Below, one piece after another: positions 1-7,776 of a stretch of 64,000 nt of DNA (position 1 is the stretch's first letter; each line of letters begins with the position of its first letter). A program made the position numbers and the translations under genes. The notes beneath the pieces were generated by a model. That model had not been told where the DNA came from. It searched no databases and saw only the letters and a program-made list of their open reading frames with translations. The stretch spans positions 2,039,571 through 2,103,570 of the forward strand of contig NZ_BSTX01000001.1 in assembly GCF_030269765.1 (NCBI RefSeq), in the 5' to 3' direction. The DNA is from Actinorhabdospora filicis. Its GTDB lineage: Bacteria; Actinomycetota; Actinomycetes; Mycobacteriales; Micromonosporaceae.

Positions 1-555
1 CTGACCAACACGAGTGACCTCCTTGCCAGCGACGCCCGAGTCCAGCTGACCGCCTACGACCTGTTCGGCACGCCGATCCCCGGTGCGACCACCGAGCTCA
101 CCGCCCACCGCGTACCCGCGGGCGGGAAGGCCGTCTTGGGCGGCATCTTCATCGACCTGACGCAGCGGTGGACGGTGGCCATGATCGGCGACCTGCGGGC
201 CACGGTCGGCCACACGGACTGGTGGCGCGACACCGGAGACACCGACGCCAGGCTGTCCACACTGCTGGTCACGGACGTCACCGTCACCCATCTGGACCCC
301 CCGCGCGCCACGGTGGCGTTTCGGGTTTCCGGCGAGATCAGCAGCGTCTACACCAATACGTTCGTCCTCTTCCGTGGTTCCTCGGGCGAGATCGTGGGCG
401 GCTGCGCGGGCGGCTCCGAGAACACCGACCGACTCGATGACGGGCGCATCGCGGTGACGGACTGCGCTCGACCGGAGTCCGCCGTCGACACCGCCACCGA
501 GATCCATCTCGACCACACCGGGCAAGGCCCCGTCCCCACCCCCGGAGCCTCCTGA
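1..555 (+). CDS. 5'-truncated lipoprotein-like extracytoplasmic protein (partial)
   Basis: The frame is open from the first base, so the start lies outside the window; 184 residues are visible. The segment looks like the C-terminal part of a beta-rich exported protein: an NTS-x-LL stretch is followed by alternating beta-strand patterns, a PxG turn, and a second beta unit with two cysteines near the end. By eye it aligns with the lipoprotein at 8785-9564, sharing the NTS...LL...V...D..G start, the PG turn and a V-x-T-x-W strand end. Its TGA overlaps the ATG of the next gene, so the two are translationally coupled, just as the second copy is paired with its own YbaB-like neighbour. Function unknown; a FxLYD-like beta sandwich is my best structural guess. 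The signal peptide cannot be checked. Confidence 0.75.
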   Translation: MTNTSDLLASDARVQLTAYDLFGTPIPGATTELTAHRVPAGGKAVLGGIFIDLTQRWTVAMIGDLRATVGHTDWWRDTGDTDARLSTLLVTDVTVTHLDPPRATVAFRVSGEISSVYTNTFVLFRGSSGEIVGGCAGGSENTDRLDDGRIAVTDCARPESAVDTATEIHLDHTGQGPVPTPGAS

Positions 556-1064
556 TGTCCACCTACGCCACCCTCATCGCCCGCCTCACCCTCACCGTCA
601 AGTCCCCCGACGGCGCCATCACCGCCACCCTCACCCGCGACGGTCTCGCGCTCGCCTTCCGCCCGGGCGCCTACGAGTTCTACACCGAGTCCGAGCCCGC
701 TCTCGAACGCCAGCTCGCCGCCCTCGCCCAGCTCGTGTGGACGGGCCGCCGCCGTGCCTCTCTCGCCGCGCTCTCCAAGGCGCTGGGACGCGAGGTCACC
801 GCCACCGAGTCCACGCTCCCCAAGAGGCGCGCCTTCGAGACGCGAAGGGACGCTCTCGCGCTCGAAGGCCGCTCGCGCCACATCACCGTGACGACCACGG
901 GCTGGCGGGACTGGCGGGTGAGCCTCGCGAAGCGGGTCACCCGGCGGCTCGACGAGGACGGCTTCACCGCCGAGGCACAGGCGGCGTTCGCGTCCCTCCT
1001 CGCCGACTACACCACCAAGTCCCGCACCCTCGGCGAGGAGGTCTACGGCCCGCGTCCCACCTGA
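555..1064 (+). CDS. YbaB-like protein, paralogue of the gene at 9575
   Basis: 169 residues, no signal peptide and no membrane segment. The N-terminal 75 residues read as two beta strands (LTLTVKSPDG, ITATLTRDG) followed by a long helix with a regularly spaced LERQLAALAQLVWTGRRRA pattern. This is the layout of YbaB/EbfC-type proteins that accompany WXG100 genes in actinobacteria. The C-terminal part is less conserved. It is clearly homologous to the protein at 9575-10168: both have V..SPDG, an E-x-QLA helix, a -TGR-R- turn, a RRLDE/D motif and a C-terminal E-x-YG. The start codon overlaps the stop of the upstream gene. Function unknown; a small dimeric accessory or nucleoid-type protein is possible. 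Confidence 0.72.
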   Translation: MSTYATLIARLTLTVKSPDGAITATLTRDGLALAFRPGAYEFYTESEPALERQLAALAQLVWTGRRRASLAALSKALGREVTATESTLPKRRAFETRRDALALEGRSRHITVTTTGWRDWRVSLAKRVTRRLDEDGFTAEAQAAFASLLADYTTKSRTLGEEVYGPRPT

Positions 1065-1071
1065 CCGAGGG

Positions 1072-1998
1072 CTACTCGAACGCCGTCGTATAGATCCGCG
1101 CCTTGTAAAACTCCGCCCCACTGCGCGTCTTGTCCGCCGCCACCGACAGCCGCACCGTCGGCGATCCCCACGTCCGCGACCCCACGCCGTCGGCTTTCAC
1201 CGACACGTCCTCGCCGGACGCGTGGCGCACCCACGACTTCACCGAGCCCTCGGTCACCACGGTGGTGCGGGTGAGGGTCGCGGTGTCGATGCGGTAGACG
1301 CCGTAGGTGTCGGTGACGAGGAGTTTGCCGGGGTCGGTGTAGTCGGGCTGGAGGTCGTGGCCGAGGCCGGGCAGCGCCACCGACTTGTTCGCGTAGACCA
1401 GCCTTGTGTTGCGGTAGGTCCCGGTGACGTTGTACGCGCGCAGGGTCTTGTCGCCCACCGCCCACAGGTGGCGCAGTGACGGGTCCCAGAGGACGCCGTG
1501 GGCGCCGGCGAGGGTCACGGTCTGGACGCGCGCGAGGGTGCTGGGGTCGCTGATGGCGGTGGGTCCGTAGACGGCGAGGAAGCCCTCGGAGGACGCCGAC
1601 ACGATCGCGCCGATGTCGGGGATGCGCTCGATGGCGTGGGGGTTGCCGCCGGGGGCGCCGGTCCACAGGACGTCGTTGAGTTCCTGGTGCTGCTCGGTGG
1701 TCTTGTCCACGATGCCGACGTTGCCACCGGAGGCCGCGACGAGGGCGACCTCGCCGAAGGCGGCGGTGTTGCGGAAGCGGATGTCGGAGAGGTTGTACCA
1801 GCCGCCGGCGCCGGGCGTCCAGGACCACTGGACGTTGGCGTCGGTGAAGGCGGCGTCCTTGTCCCACATGAGGACCTTGTTCTGGACCTGCTCGGTGGCC
1901 GCGACGGAGAAGGCGGCGGCGTGGGCGGTGCCGGTGCCGAGGAGTAAGGCGGCGGGCGCGCCGATGGCGGCGCCCTTGAGGAGCGAGCGTCGTTTCAC
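1072..1998 (-). CDS. Secreted DUF6528-type protein
   Basis: 308 residues starting at GTG, with a GGAGGT ribosome binding site five bases upstream. The N terminus carries an RRSLLKG twin-arginine-like motif, a hydrophobic stretch and an AHA-A cleavage site around residue 28, so it is predicted to be exported by Tat. The mature part repeats short beta strands (GNVGIVDKTTEQ, GFLAVYGPTAI, HLWAVGDKTLRAYNV, LLVTDTYGVYRIDT) like a small beta propeller, and ends in a K-x-RSGAEFYKARIY strand. I associate this pattern with the DUF6528 family, whose activity is unknown to me. It converges on the YbaB-like gene with only seven bases between the stops and is divergent from the glycosyl hydrolase at 2118, which suggests a cell-surface carbohydrate context. 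Confidence 0.72.
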   Translation of the reverse strand: MKRRSLLKGAAIGAPAALLLGTGTAHAAAFSVAATEQVQNKVLMWDKDAAFTDANVQWSWTPGAGGWYNLSDIRFRNTAAFGEVALVAASGGNVGIVDKTTEQHQELNDVLWTGAPGGNPHAIERIPDIGAIVSASSEGFLAVYGPTAISDPSTLARVQTVTLAGAHGVLWDPSLRHLWAVGDKTLRAYNVTGTYRNTRLVYANKSVALPGLGHDLQPDYTDPGKLLVTDTYGVYRIDTATLTRTTVVTEGSVKSWVRHASGEDVSVKADGVGSRTWGSPTVRLSVAADKTRSGAEFYKARIYTTAFE

Positions 1999-2057
1999 TG
2001 TGGACCTCCATGCCGGGAAAGTCGGGCCACCAGTATGCCGAAGAAAAGCTCGAATCC

Positions 2058-2086
2058 TTGACCAGCAGGTGAAGGTTTTCTACTGT
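2058..2086 (+). promoter_or_regulatory. Promoter of the GHL10 hydrolase gene
   Basis: TTGACC and TACTGT are separated by 17 bases and lie about 32 bases before the ATG at 2118, which is preceded by AAAGGA. This is one of the best matches in the window to the vegetative -35/-10 pattern. Confidence 0.5.
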
Positions 2087-2117
2087 TCGGGTAGCCGAGG
2101 AAAGGACTTGAAGGCCC

Positions 2118-3776
2118 ATGCCCACCGAAGGCACCTCCCGCCGCACCCTCTTCCGCGCCGGCGCCGGCGTCGGCGCAGCCGCCCTGAGCGCGGCGGCCGT
2201 CGCCGGGTCCGCCACCGCGGCCCACGCCGAGGACGCCACCAGCGCCGTCGCCCCGAACCCCGCCTTCCCCAAGCACGAGCTGCGCTCCACGTGGGTCTCC
2301 ACCGTGGTCAACATCGACTGGCCCTCCAAGCAGGGGCTGGACGCGGCCACGCAGAAGGCCGAACTGCTGCGCTGGCTGGACGAGTCCGTCGCCGCCGGAT
2401 TCAACACCGTGGTGTTCCAGGTCCGCCCGACCTCCGACGCCTTCTGGCCCTCGCCCTACGAGCCGTGGTCGCGCTGGATCACCGGGACGCAGGGCAAGGA
2501 CCCCGGCTACGACCCGCTCGGCTTCGCCGTCGAGGAGGCCCACAAGCGCGGCCTGGAGCTGCACGCCTGGTTCAACCCGTTCCGCATCTCCATGAAGACC
2601 GTCTCCGGGGACGTCGGCACCGACATCTCCAAGCTCGCCGACGGGCACCCCGCCAAGGCGCACCCGGAGTGGGTGCTGCCGTACCCGAAGACCAACGGGC
2701 AGCTCTTCTACGACCCGGGCATCCCCGAGGCCCGCGAGCACATCGTCAACGCGATCTGCCACGCCGCCGAGAACTACGACATCGACGGCGTGCACTTCGA
2801 CGACTACTTCTACCCGTACCCGTCGGGCACGATCCCGTTCGAGGACGACGCGACCTTCGCCAAGTACGGCGCGGGCTTCCCCAACAAGGCCGCCTGGCGC
2901 CGGTCCAATGTGGATGCGTTCGTGAAGGCGATCTCGGATCGCCTGCGCGCCAACGCCCCCGGCGTGAAGTTCGGCATCAGCCCCTCGGGCGTGTGGCGCA
3001 ACAAGGCCGACGACCCGGTCCTGGGCTCCGACACCCGCGCGGGCGCGCCGACCTACGACGCCCTGCACGCCGACACCCGCAAGTGGGTGAAGGAGAACTG
3101 GATCGACTACATCGTCCCGCAGGTCTACTGGGCGAACTCGCTGGCGGTGGCCAGCTACAACGTGATCGTCAACTGGTGGAACGAGACCTGCGCCGGGACC
3201 GACGTGGACCTCTACATCGGTGAGGCCACCTACAAGGTGAACGCCTCGACCCAGAGCCCGGAGTGGAACACCGATCCGCACGAGCTGGACCGCCACGTCC
3301 AGCTGGGCCGGGACCTGGCCAACGTCTCCGGGAACATCTACTTCTCGGCCAAGGACGTCCGCGCCAACCAGCTCAATGCCATGGGCATCATCAAGGACGC
3401 CTACTACCAGCGCCCCGCACTGGTTCCGCCCTCGGCCAGCCGGGAGGCTACTCCCCGCAAGCCGAAGCTGATCGACGCCGACCGCCGCCGCGACGGCTCG
3501 GTCGAACTGTGCTTCCGCTCCGGAGCGCACCACCACCACGACGACACCACCGCCTGGTACGCCGTGTGGCGCTTCGAGGGCCGCGACCTCCCGCGCCACT
3601 GGGAGACCGAGGGCACCCAGGACGCCACCAACCTGATCGCGCGCGTCAACGCCGAGGCCGCCGACGGGTCCTTTGTGGACACCACGGCGGACCCGAAGAA
3701 GCACTACTCCTACGCGATCACGCCCTACAACCGCAACGGCGTGGCCGGCCCCATCAGCGGACCCAAGAAGGTCTGA
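2118..3776 (+). CDS. Secreted GHL10-type glycosyl hydrolase (DUF187/YngK-like)
   Basis: 552 residues. The N terminus has SRRTLFRAG, a Tat motif, then an alanine-rich hydrophobic region and an AHAED cleavage site near residue 36. The catalytic-type domain spans roughly residues 52-370: it begins with ELRSTWVSTVVNIDWPS, a hallmark of the GHL10 family, and continues with FNTVVFQVRPTSDAFWPS, LHAWFNPFRIS, YDIDGVHFDDYFYP (acidic residues in the barrel) and KFGISPSGVWRN. The C-terminal 120 residues look like a fibronectin type III-like domain (YAVWRF, YSYAITPYNRNGVAGP). Family members are thought to act on cell-envelope or environmental glycans; the substrate here is not shown by sequence. It is followed by a hairpin terminator embedded in the convergent acyltransferase gene. 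Confidence 0.88.
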   Translation: MPTEGTSRRTLFRAGAGVGAAALSAAAVAGSATAAHAEDATSAVAPNPAFPKHELRSTWVSTVVNIDWPSKQGLDAATQKAELLRWLDESVAAGFNTVVFQVRPTSDAFWPSPYEPWSRWITGTQGKDPGYDPLGFAVEEAHKRGLELHAWFNPFRISMKTVSGDVGTDISKLADGHPAKAHPEWVLPYPKTNGQLFYDPGIPEAREHIVNAICHAAENYDIDGVHFDDYFYPYPSGTIPFEDDATFAKYGAGFPNKAAWRRSNVDAFVKAISDRLRANAPGVKFGISPSGVWRNKADDPVLGSDTRAGAPTYDALHADTRKWVKENWIDYIVPQVYWANSLAVASYNVIVNWWNETCAGTDVDLYIGEATYKVNASTQSPEWNTDPHELDRHVQLGRDLANVSGNIYFSAKDVRANQLNAMGIIKDAYYQRPALVPPSASREATPRKPKLIDADRRRDGSVELCFRSGAHHHHDDTTAWYAVWRFEGRDLPRHWETEGTQDATNLIARVNAEAADGSFVDTTADPKKHYSYAITPYNRNGVAGPISGPKKV

Positions 3777-3780
3777 TGAG

Positions 3781-4902
3781 CTAAGCCCCTCTCGCCCCCT
3801 CGAAGGCGGTCCCGGCCAGCGGCCGGGGCCGCCTTCCCTTACGCGGCAGCAGAAGCCGCCGCCCCGGCACCTCGACGCACGTGTGCAGCGCCCACGAGCA
3901 GGCGAGCGCGATCGTCCCGGACAGCAGCGTCAGCCCGATCGCGGGCAGCGCGCCCAACTCCGGGTGCGAGCGCCAGAGGTACTCGCCGGTGCGCATCACG
4001 AGGATGTGGACCATGTAGAACGCGAAGGACAGCTCACCCAGCCGCACCATGAGCGGCGACGCCATCCACGAGCGGCGTCCGTCCACATCGGATGCGGCTC
4101 CGGCCGCGATCAGCAGCGCGAAACCGGGCAGAGTGCAGGCGGCGTAACGGAACGAGCCCGGTTCGAAGGCCGCGCCGACGTACCCGGCGGCCAGCGCCGC
4201 CAGCGCGACCGGGTACCCGAGGCCGCGCCACGCACCCGTGCGCACCAGGACGGCCAGGGCGATCCCGAGCACGAACTCCGCGAGCCGTGCCGGGGCGAAG
4301 AAGTAGACCATCCGCGCTTCCAGGACCAGCGGCGTCACCGCGACCAGCGCGACACTCAGTCCGGCCACGGCCCACACCCCGGGCGTCCGCAACCGCCGGA
4401 TCCCCGCGTACAGCAACGGAAACGCCAGGTAGAAGAGCGCCTCGCAGGCCAGTGACCAGCTCACCGGGTTCAGGCTCTGGTCGTACTGATCGCCGAGCCA
4501 GGAATGCACCAGCCCGAGGTTGGCGATCGCCACGTCCGGCGCCGGAATCATGTCCGGGATCAGGAACAGCGCCAGGACCAGCGCCAGCCCGGCGGTCACC
4601 AGGTGCAGCGGGTAGACCCGCGCGAACCTGCGCCGCCAGAACCGCACGGCCGAATCACCCGGCCGCGCCGACCAGGCCAGCACGAACCCGGAGAGCACGA
4701 AGAAGAAGGAGACACCGGTCCCACCGGCACCGAACATCGCGCGCACGACCCGTCCCGCGCCATCGGGATCGAAGTAGCCCACGACATTGAGGTGCAGCCC
4801 GAAGACGAGAAGCGCGGCGAACCAGCGCATCCCGGTCAGCGACGGGAGAACGGACGGAAGGTGCCCAGGGGAGATCGACTGCTCACGGAGGGGTTTGAGC
4901 AT
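3781..4902 (-). CDS. Acyltransferase 3 family membrane protein (OafA/YrhL type)
   Basis: 373 residues, about ten predicted transmembrane helices. The family signature is present near the N terminus: SLTGMRWFAALLVFGLHL, where His supplies the conserved catalytic residue, followed by GTGVSFFFVLSGFVLAW and FWRRRFARVYPLH with the conserved arginine cluster. These integral membrane enzymes transfer acetyl or other acyl groups to sugars, antibiotics or cell-wall polymers; the acceptor cannot be deduced. The gene converges on the GHL10 hydrolase with four bases between stop codons, so the two surface-polysaccharide-type genes may be functionally linked. The start is placed at the ATG before LKPLREQSIS; an internal ATG just before RWFAA would leave too short a first segment. 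Confidence 0.9.
   Translation of the reverse strand: MLKPLREQSISPGHLPSVLPSLTGMRWFAALLVFGLHLNVVGYFDPDGAGRVVRAMFGAGGTGVSFFFVLSGFVLAWSARPGDSAVRFWRRRFARVYPLHLVTAGLALVLALFLIPDMIPAPDVAIANLGLVHSWLGDQYDQSLNPVSWSLACEALFYLAFPLLYAGIRRLRTPGVWAVAGLSVALVAVTPLVLEARMVYFFAPARLAEFVLGIALAVLVRTGAWRGLGYPVALAALAAGYVGAAFEPGSFRYAACTLPGFALLIAAGAASDVDGRRSWMASPLMVRLGELSFAFYMVHILVMRTGEYLWRSHPELGALPAIGLTLLSGTIALACSWALHTCVEVPGRRLLLPRKGRRPRPLAGTAFEGARGA
3805..3833 (+). terminator. Hairpin terminator for the GHL10 gene, inside the acyltransferase 3' end
   Basis: A 13-bp stem with one G-T pair and a three-base AGC loop lies 29 bases after the GHL10 stop and is followed by TTCCCTT. It sits entirely inside the last codons of the convergent acyltransferase gene. 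Confidence 0.45.
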
Positions 4903-5013
4903 TTGGGGATGCTAACTCCAGAAGACGGGAAGTGAAGGGATTTCGGCCGAACCGGGGCGGGTCGCCTCACGAACGGCCGCATCCCGGCTTCCCTTGCGGC
5001 GAACCGCTTTAAA

Positions 5014-5048
5014 GGGCGGGCGGCATGGTGTGAGCGCGCCGCCCGCCC
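5014..5048. repeat. Perfect 11-bp inverted repeat in a divergent promoter region
   Basis: Arms GGGCGGGCGGC and GCCGCCCGCCC are separated by 13 bases. It has no T-run and lies between two divergent genes, so it is more likely a regulatory structure or protein-binding site than an ordinary terminator. Confidence 0.5.
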
Positions 5049-5323
5049 CCGGCGGTGTCGGATTCGTTTGTTTTGAACTGCGTGATGAGCACGGGTGCGC
5101 TCACCACCCATCAAGACGCCGCGCGGGCCGGATCCGGTTCACGGTGATCTCCACAGAACGCCCGTACCACTGAAAATCGCTTCAGTGAAAGGGACGCGCC
5201 CGGCGGCGGGTGCGTCGCGACGGCGCACCGCCGACCGTCCCCGATGGGTTAGCCTCGATGCCGACCGATTGATGCGGCCAGACGGGCTTCCCGCGGTTCT
5301 CCACCACCGGATACGCCCCCGCC

Positions 5324-5341
5324 GCACGAGTTATCTCGTGC
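5324..5341 (+). promoter_or_regulatory. Palindromic operator candidate before the nuclease-helicase gene
   Basis: GCACGAG-TTAT-CTCGTGC is a perfect 7-bp inverted repeat ending 16 bases before the GTG start and just before the GGGGGAA ribosome binding site. It could be an operator or an mRNA hairpin limiting translation. Confidence 0.4.
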
Positions 5342-5357
5342 TGCCTGGGGGAATTCC

Positions 5358-7241
5358 GTGCGTGCCCACCGCTCGTCCGCCGCCGTCGTGCTCTCCTCGC
5401 CCGTGGAGGCCCTGATCGAGGCCCTGCTCGACGGGCATCTGCGTCTCCTCAAGGGACCCGCGCCCTCGCCCGCCGAGATCCGCTCCTGGCGGTCGAGCCT
5501 GCCCACGCTCGCCCGGGACCTGACCGATGCCGGGCTCGGCAAGGTCGAGATGCTGGTCGAGTACCAGCTTCCCAACACCAGCAAGCGCGCCGACGTGGTC
5601 CTCGCCGGGCGCCACCCCGTCACCGGCGCCGACAGCTTCGTCGTGGTCGAGCTCAAGCAGTGGTCGACGGCCGTCCCCACCGACGGTGACGCGGGACTGG
5701 TGAGCGTCGGCGGCATGGCCACCACGCAGCTCCACCCGATCCTCCAGGTGCGCGGGTACAGCGAGTACATGCGCCACCATCTCGGCATCTTCGACGGCCC
5801 CGGCCCCGAACTCACCGGCGTCGCCTACCTCCACAACGCCTCCGAATCCGACGTGGCGGGGCTCCGCTCGGTGCATCCCGATCGGGACGGGCGGCTCTTC
5901 ACCGGCGACGAGAAGGACGCGTTCATCGCGTTCCTGCGCTCGCGCCTCGCCGACGACAACGCCACCGGCGCCGGTGACCGCTTCCTCGCCTCACCGGTAC
6001 GGCCCTCCAAGCGCCTCATGGAGGTCGCGGCCCGCGAGATCCGCGAGCAGGAGCAGTTCGTCCTGCTCGACGAGCAGCAGATCGCCTACCGCATCGTCCA
6101 GGACGCCGTGCTGCGCGCCAAACGCGCCGACGCCAAGGAGATCGTGATCGTGTCCGGCGGTCCCGGCAGCGGCAAGAGCGTCATCGCGCTCTCCCTGCTC
6201 GGCGACCTGTACCGCCGCCACATCAGCGCCTATCACGCCACCGGCTCGAAGTCGTTCACGCTGACGCTGCGCGGGGCCTCGGCGAAGGGCGCGCCCATCG
6301 TCCGCAGCCTCTTCAAGTACTTCAACCAGTTCATGACCGCCGAGAAGAACGACTTCGAGGTCCTCATCTGCGACGAGGCGCACCGCCTGCGCGAGACCTC
6401 GGTCAACCGCTACACGCCCACCCCGCTCCGCGACACGGGACGCACACAGCTGGAGGAGCTCATCGACGCCGCGCGCGTGCCGGTGTTCCTCCTCGACGAG
6501 CACCAGGTCGTCAAGAGCGGCGAGATGGGCTCGGTCGCCGAAATCACCGCCTACGCGGAGGCACGCGGCCACAAGGTGCACCTGGTCGACCTCGACGGCC
6601 AGTTCCGCAACGGCGGCAGCCGCGTCTACGAGGACTGGGTCCTGGCGCTCCTCGGGCTGCGCGGTGACGCCCCGGCGCCCTGGCCGGGGGACGAGCGCTT
6701 CCACCTGTCGGTCGCCGACTCGCCCGCCGAGCTGGAGGCCCGCCTCGCCGCACGGCTCGCCGAGGGCGAGACCGCCCGCATGACCGCCGGGTACTGCTGG
6801 CGCTGGAGCGATCCGCGTGAGGGGAACGTCCTCGTCCCCGATGTCGTCGTCGGCGACTGGGCGCGCCCCTGGAACGTCAAGAGCGACCGCGCGGTCGGCG
6901 ACGCTCCGCCGAGTTCGCTGTGGGCGACCCAGGAGGGCGGCTTCGGCCAGGTCGGCTGCGTCTACACCGCCCAGGGCTTCGAGTACGACTGGAACGGCGT
7001 GATCCTCGGCCCCGACATCGTCGTGCGCGACGGTGTGCTGACCACCGTCCGCGCCCGGAACGCCGACCCCGAGGTCGGCCGGAAGAAGGCCGTGAGCGAC
7101 CTGGTGGCCGACCGGCTGATCCGGAACACTTACAAGGTCCTGCTCACCCGGGCGATGCGCGGCACGGTCCTGTACGCGGTGGACCCGGAGACGAACGCGT
7201 TCCTGCGGGGGCTCGTGGACGGCGGCGGGCGAGTCGGCTGA
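5358..7241 (+). CDS. PD-(D/E)XK nuclease / DUF2075 helicase fusion
   Basis: 627 residues, GTG start with GGGGGAA six bases upstream. Residues 60-105 carry a restriction-endonuclease-like signature: E68, D79 in KRADVVLAG and E98-x-K100 in VVVELKQW. The central and C-terminal parts form a P-loop helicase of the DUF2075 type: Walker A GGPGSGKS (lysine 273), Walker B CDEAHRLR (D339-E340), LLDEHQVV, LDGQFRNGG, and a late QGFEYDWNGVILG motif, as in superfamily 1 helicases. DUF2075 proteins occur widely in restriction and anti-phage gene sets; here the protein stands alone with its own upstream palindrome. A role in DNA or RNA processing during defence is inference; no methylase or other defence partner is visible. 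Confidence 0.85.
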   Translation: MRAHRSSAAVVLSSPVEALIEALLDGHLRLLKGPAPSPAEIRSWRSSLPTLARDLTDAGLGKVEMLVEYQLPNTSKRADVVLAGRHPVTGADSFVVVELKQWSTAVPTDGDAGLVSVGGMATTQLHPILQVRGYSEYMRHHLGIFDGPGPELTGVAYLHNASESDVAGLRSVHPDRDGRLFTGDEKDAFIAFLRSRLADDNATGAGDRFLASPVRPSKRLMEVAAREIREQEQFVLLDEQQIAYRIVQDAVLRAKRADAKEIVIVSGGPGSGKSVIALSLLGDLYRRHISAYHATGSKSFTLTLRGASAKGAPIVRSLFKYFNQFMTAEKNDFEVLICDEAHRLRETSVNRYTPTPLRDTGRTQLEELIDAARVPVFLLDEHQVVKSGEMGSVAEITAYAEARGHKVHLVDLDGQFRNGGSRVYEDWVLALLGLRGDAPAPWPGDERFHLSVADSPAELEARLAARLAEGETARMTAGYCWRWSDPREGNVLVPDVVVGDWARPWNVKSDRAVGDAPPSSLWATQEGGFGQVGCVYTAQGFEYDWNGVILGPDIVVRDGVLTTVRARNADPEVGRKKAVSDLVADRLIRNTYKVLLTRAMRGTVLYAVDPETNAFLRGLVDGGGRVG

Positions 7242-7264
7242 AGACGCCGGTCTCTCCCTCGGGC

Positions 7265-7294
7265 TCGACGACCCTTGCGGTGAGCGGATAGTCT
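7265..7294 (+). promoter_or_regulatory. Promoter of the type VII-like operon
   Basis: TCGACG and TAGTCT are spaced by 18 bases, 28 bases before the ATG at 7322, which has a GGGGGGAAA ribosome binding site. No terminator separates it from the upstream helicase gene, so read-through is also possible. Confidence 0.35.
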
Positions 7295-7321
7295 CGCCAA
7301 CGCCAAAATGGGGGGAAACCA

Positions 7322-7771
7322 ATGGCCGAAAAGGTATCCGTCGACGACCTCATGGAGTTGTGGCGAGCCGGTGTGGTGCAACTGCCATCCGCCGGAGCCC
7401 AGTTCGCCCTCGCGTCGGTAGCGCTGCACCGCACCGGCCGATACGACACCATGTTCGCCACCGCCGAGGGGCCCAGCCCACTCGCGGCGGCCTGGACCCT
7501 ACTCCGGGACACCGCTCAGGACCGGGTCTTGAACATCACCGCCGAACGCTGCGTCAAGGCCGGCGAAGCGATCGCGGCGATCGCGGACGCGTACGCCGCC
7601 ACCGACCAGCTCAATGCCGCCGAGCTGCGGAAGTACGCACAGGACAAGACCGACATCCTTACCGGCGCGCATCCCGGGTACAAGCCGCCCGCCGTACCCG
7701 ATCCGCCGCACAGCGGCGATCCGCACCCTGAGGACGGCGGCGAGAACCCGCATCCCGAGATGGGGAGGTGA
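7322..7771 (+). CDS. EspC-like small helical protein (type VII secretion target-like)
   Basis: 149 residues. The first 110 residues are predicted to be mostly helical, with a VLNITAERCVKAGEAIAAIADAY helix followed by AATDQ. The A-DAY-AATD pattern is typical of the EspC/DUF2580 family of small proteins encoded next to WXG100 genes. The last 40 residues are a proline- and histidine-rich tail (PPAVPDPPHSGDPHPEDG), probably unstructured. It has no signal peptide, as expected of type VII substrates. It is the first gene of a six-gene run, and its TGA overlaps an alternative GTG start of the WXG-like gene. The family match is by motif only, and secretion is inferred. Confidence 0.65.
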   Translation: MAEKVSVDDLMELWRAGVVQLPSAGAQFALASVALHRTGRYDTMFATAEGPSPLAAAWTLLRDTAQDRVLNITAERCVKAGEAIAAIADAYAATDQLNAAELRKYAQDKTDILTGAHPGYKPPAVPDPPHSGDPHPEDGGENPHPEMGR

Positions 7772-7776
7772 GCCGG

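Larger units (their letters stand above)
4903..5357. other. Divergent intergenic region with a strong hairpin and a palindrome
   Basis: This 455-base gap separates the divergent acyltransferase and nuclease-helicase genes. I see no credible gene in it. It holds a perfect 11-bp inverted repeat (5014-5024 with 5038-5048, arms GGGCGGGCGGC) and a 7-bp palindromic element (5324-5341) directly before the nuclease-helicase ribosome binding site. Confidence 0.6.

Noticed and set aside
1613..3223. Long + strand frame overlapping the DUF6528 and GHL10 genes
   Set aside because: Out of frame with the GHL10 domain, arginine-rich, no start signals.
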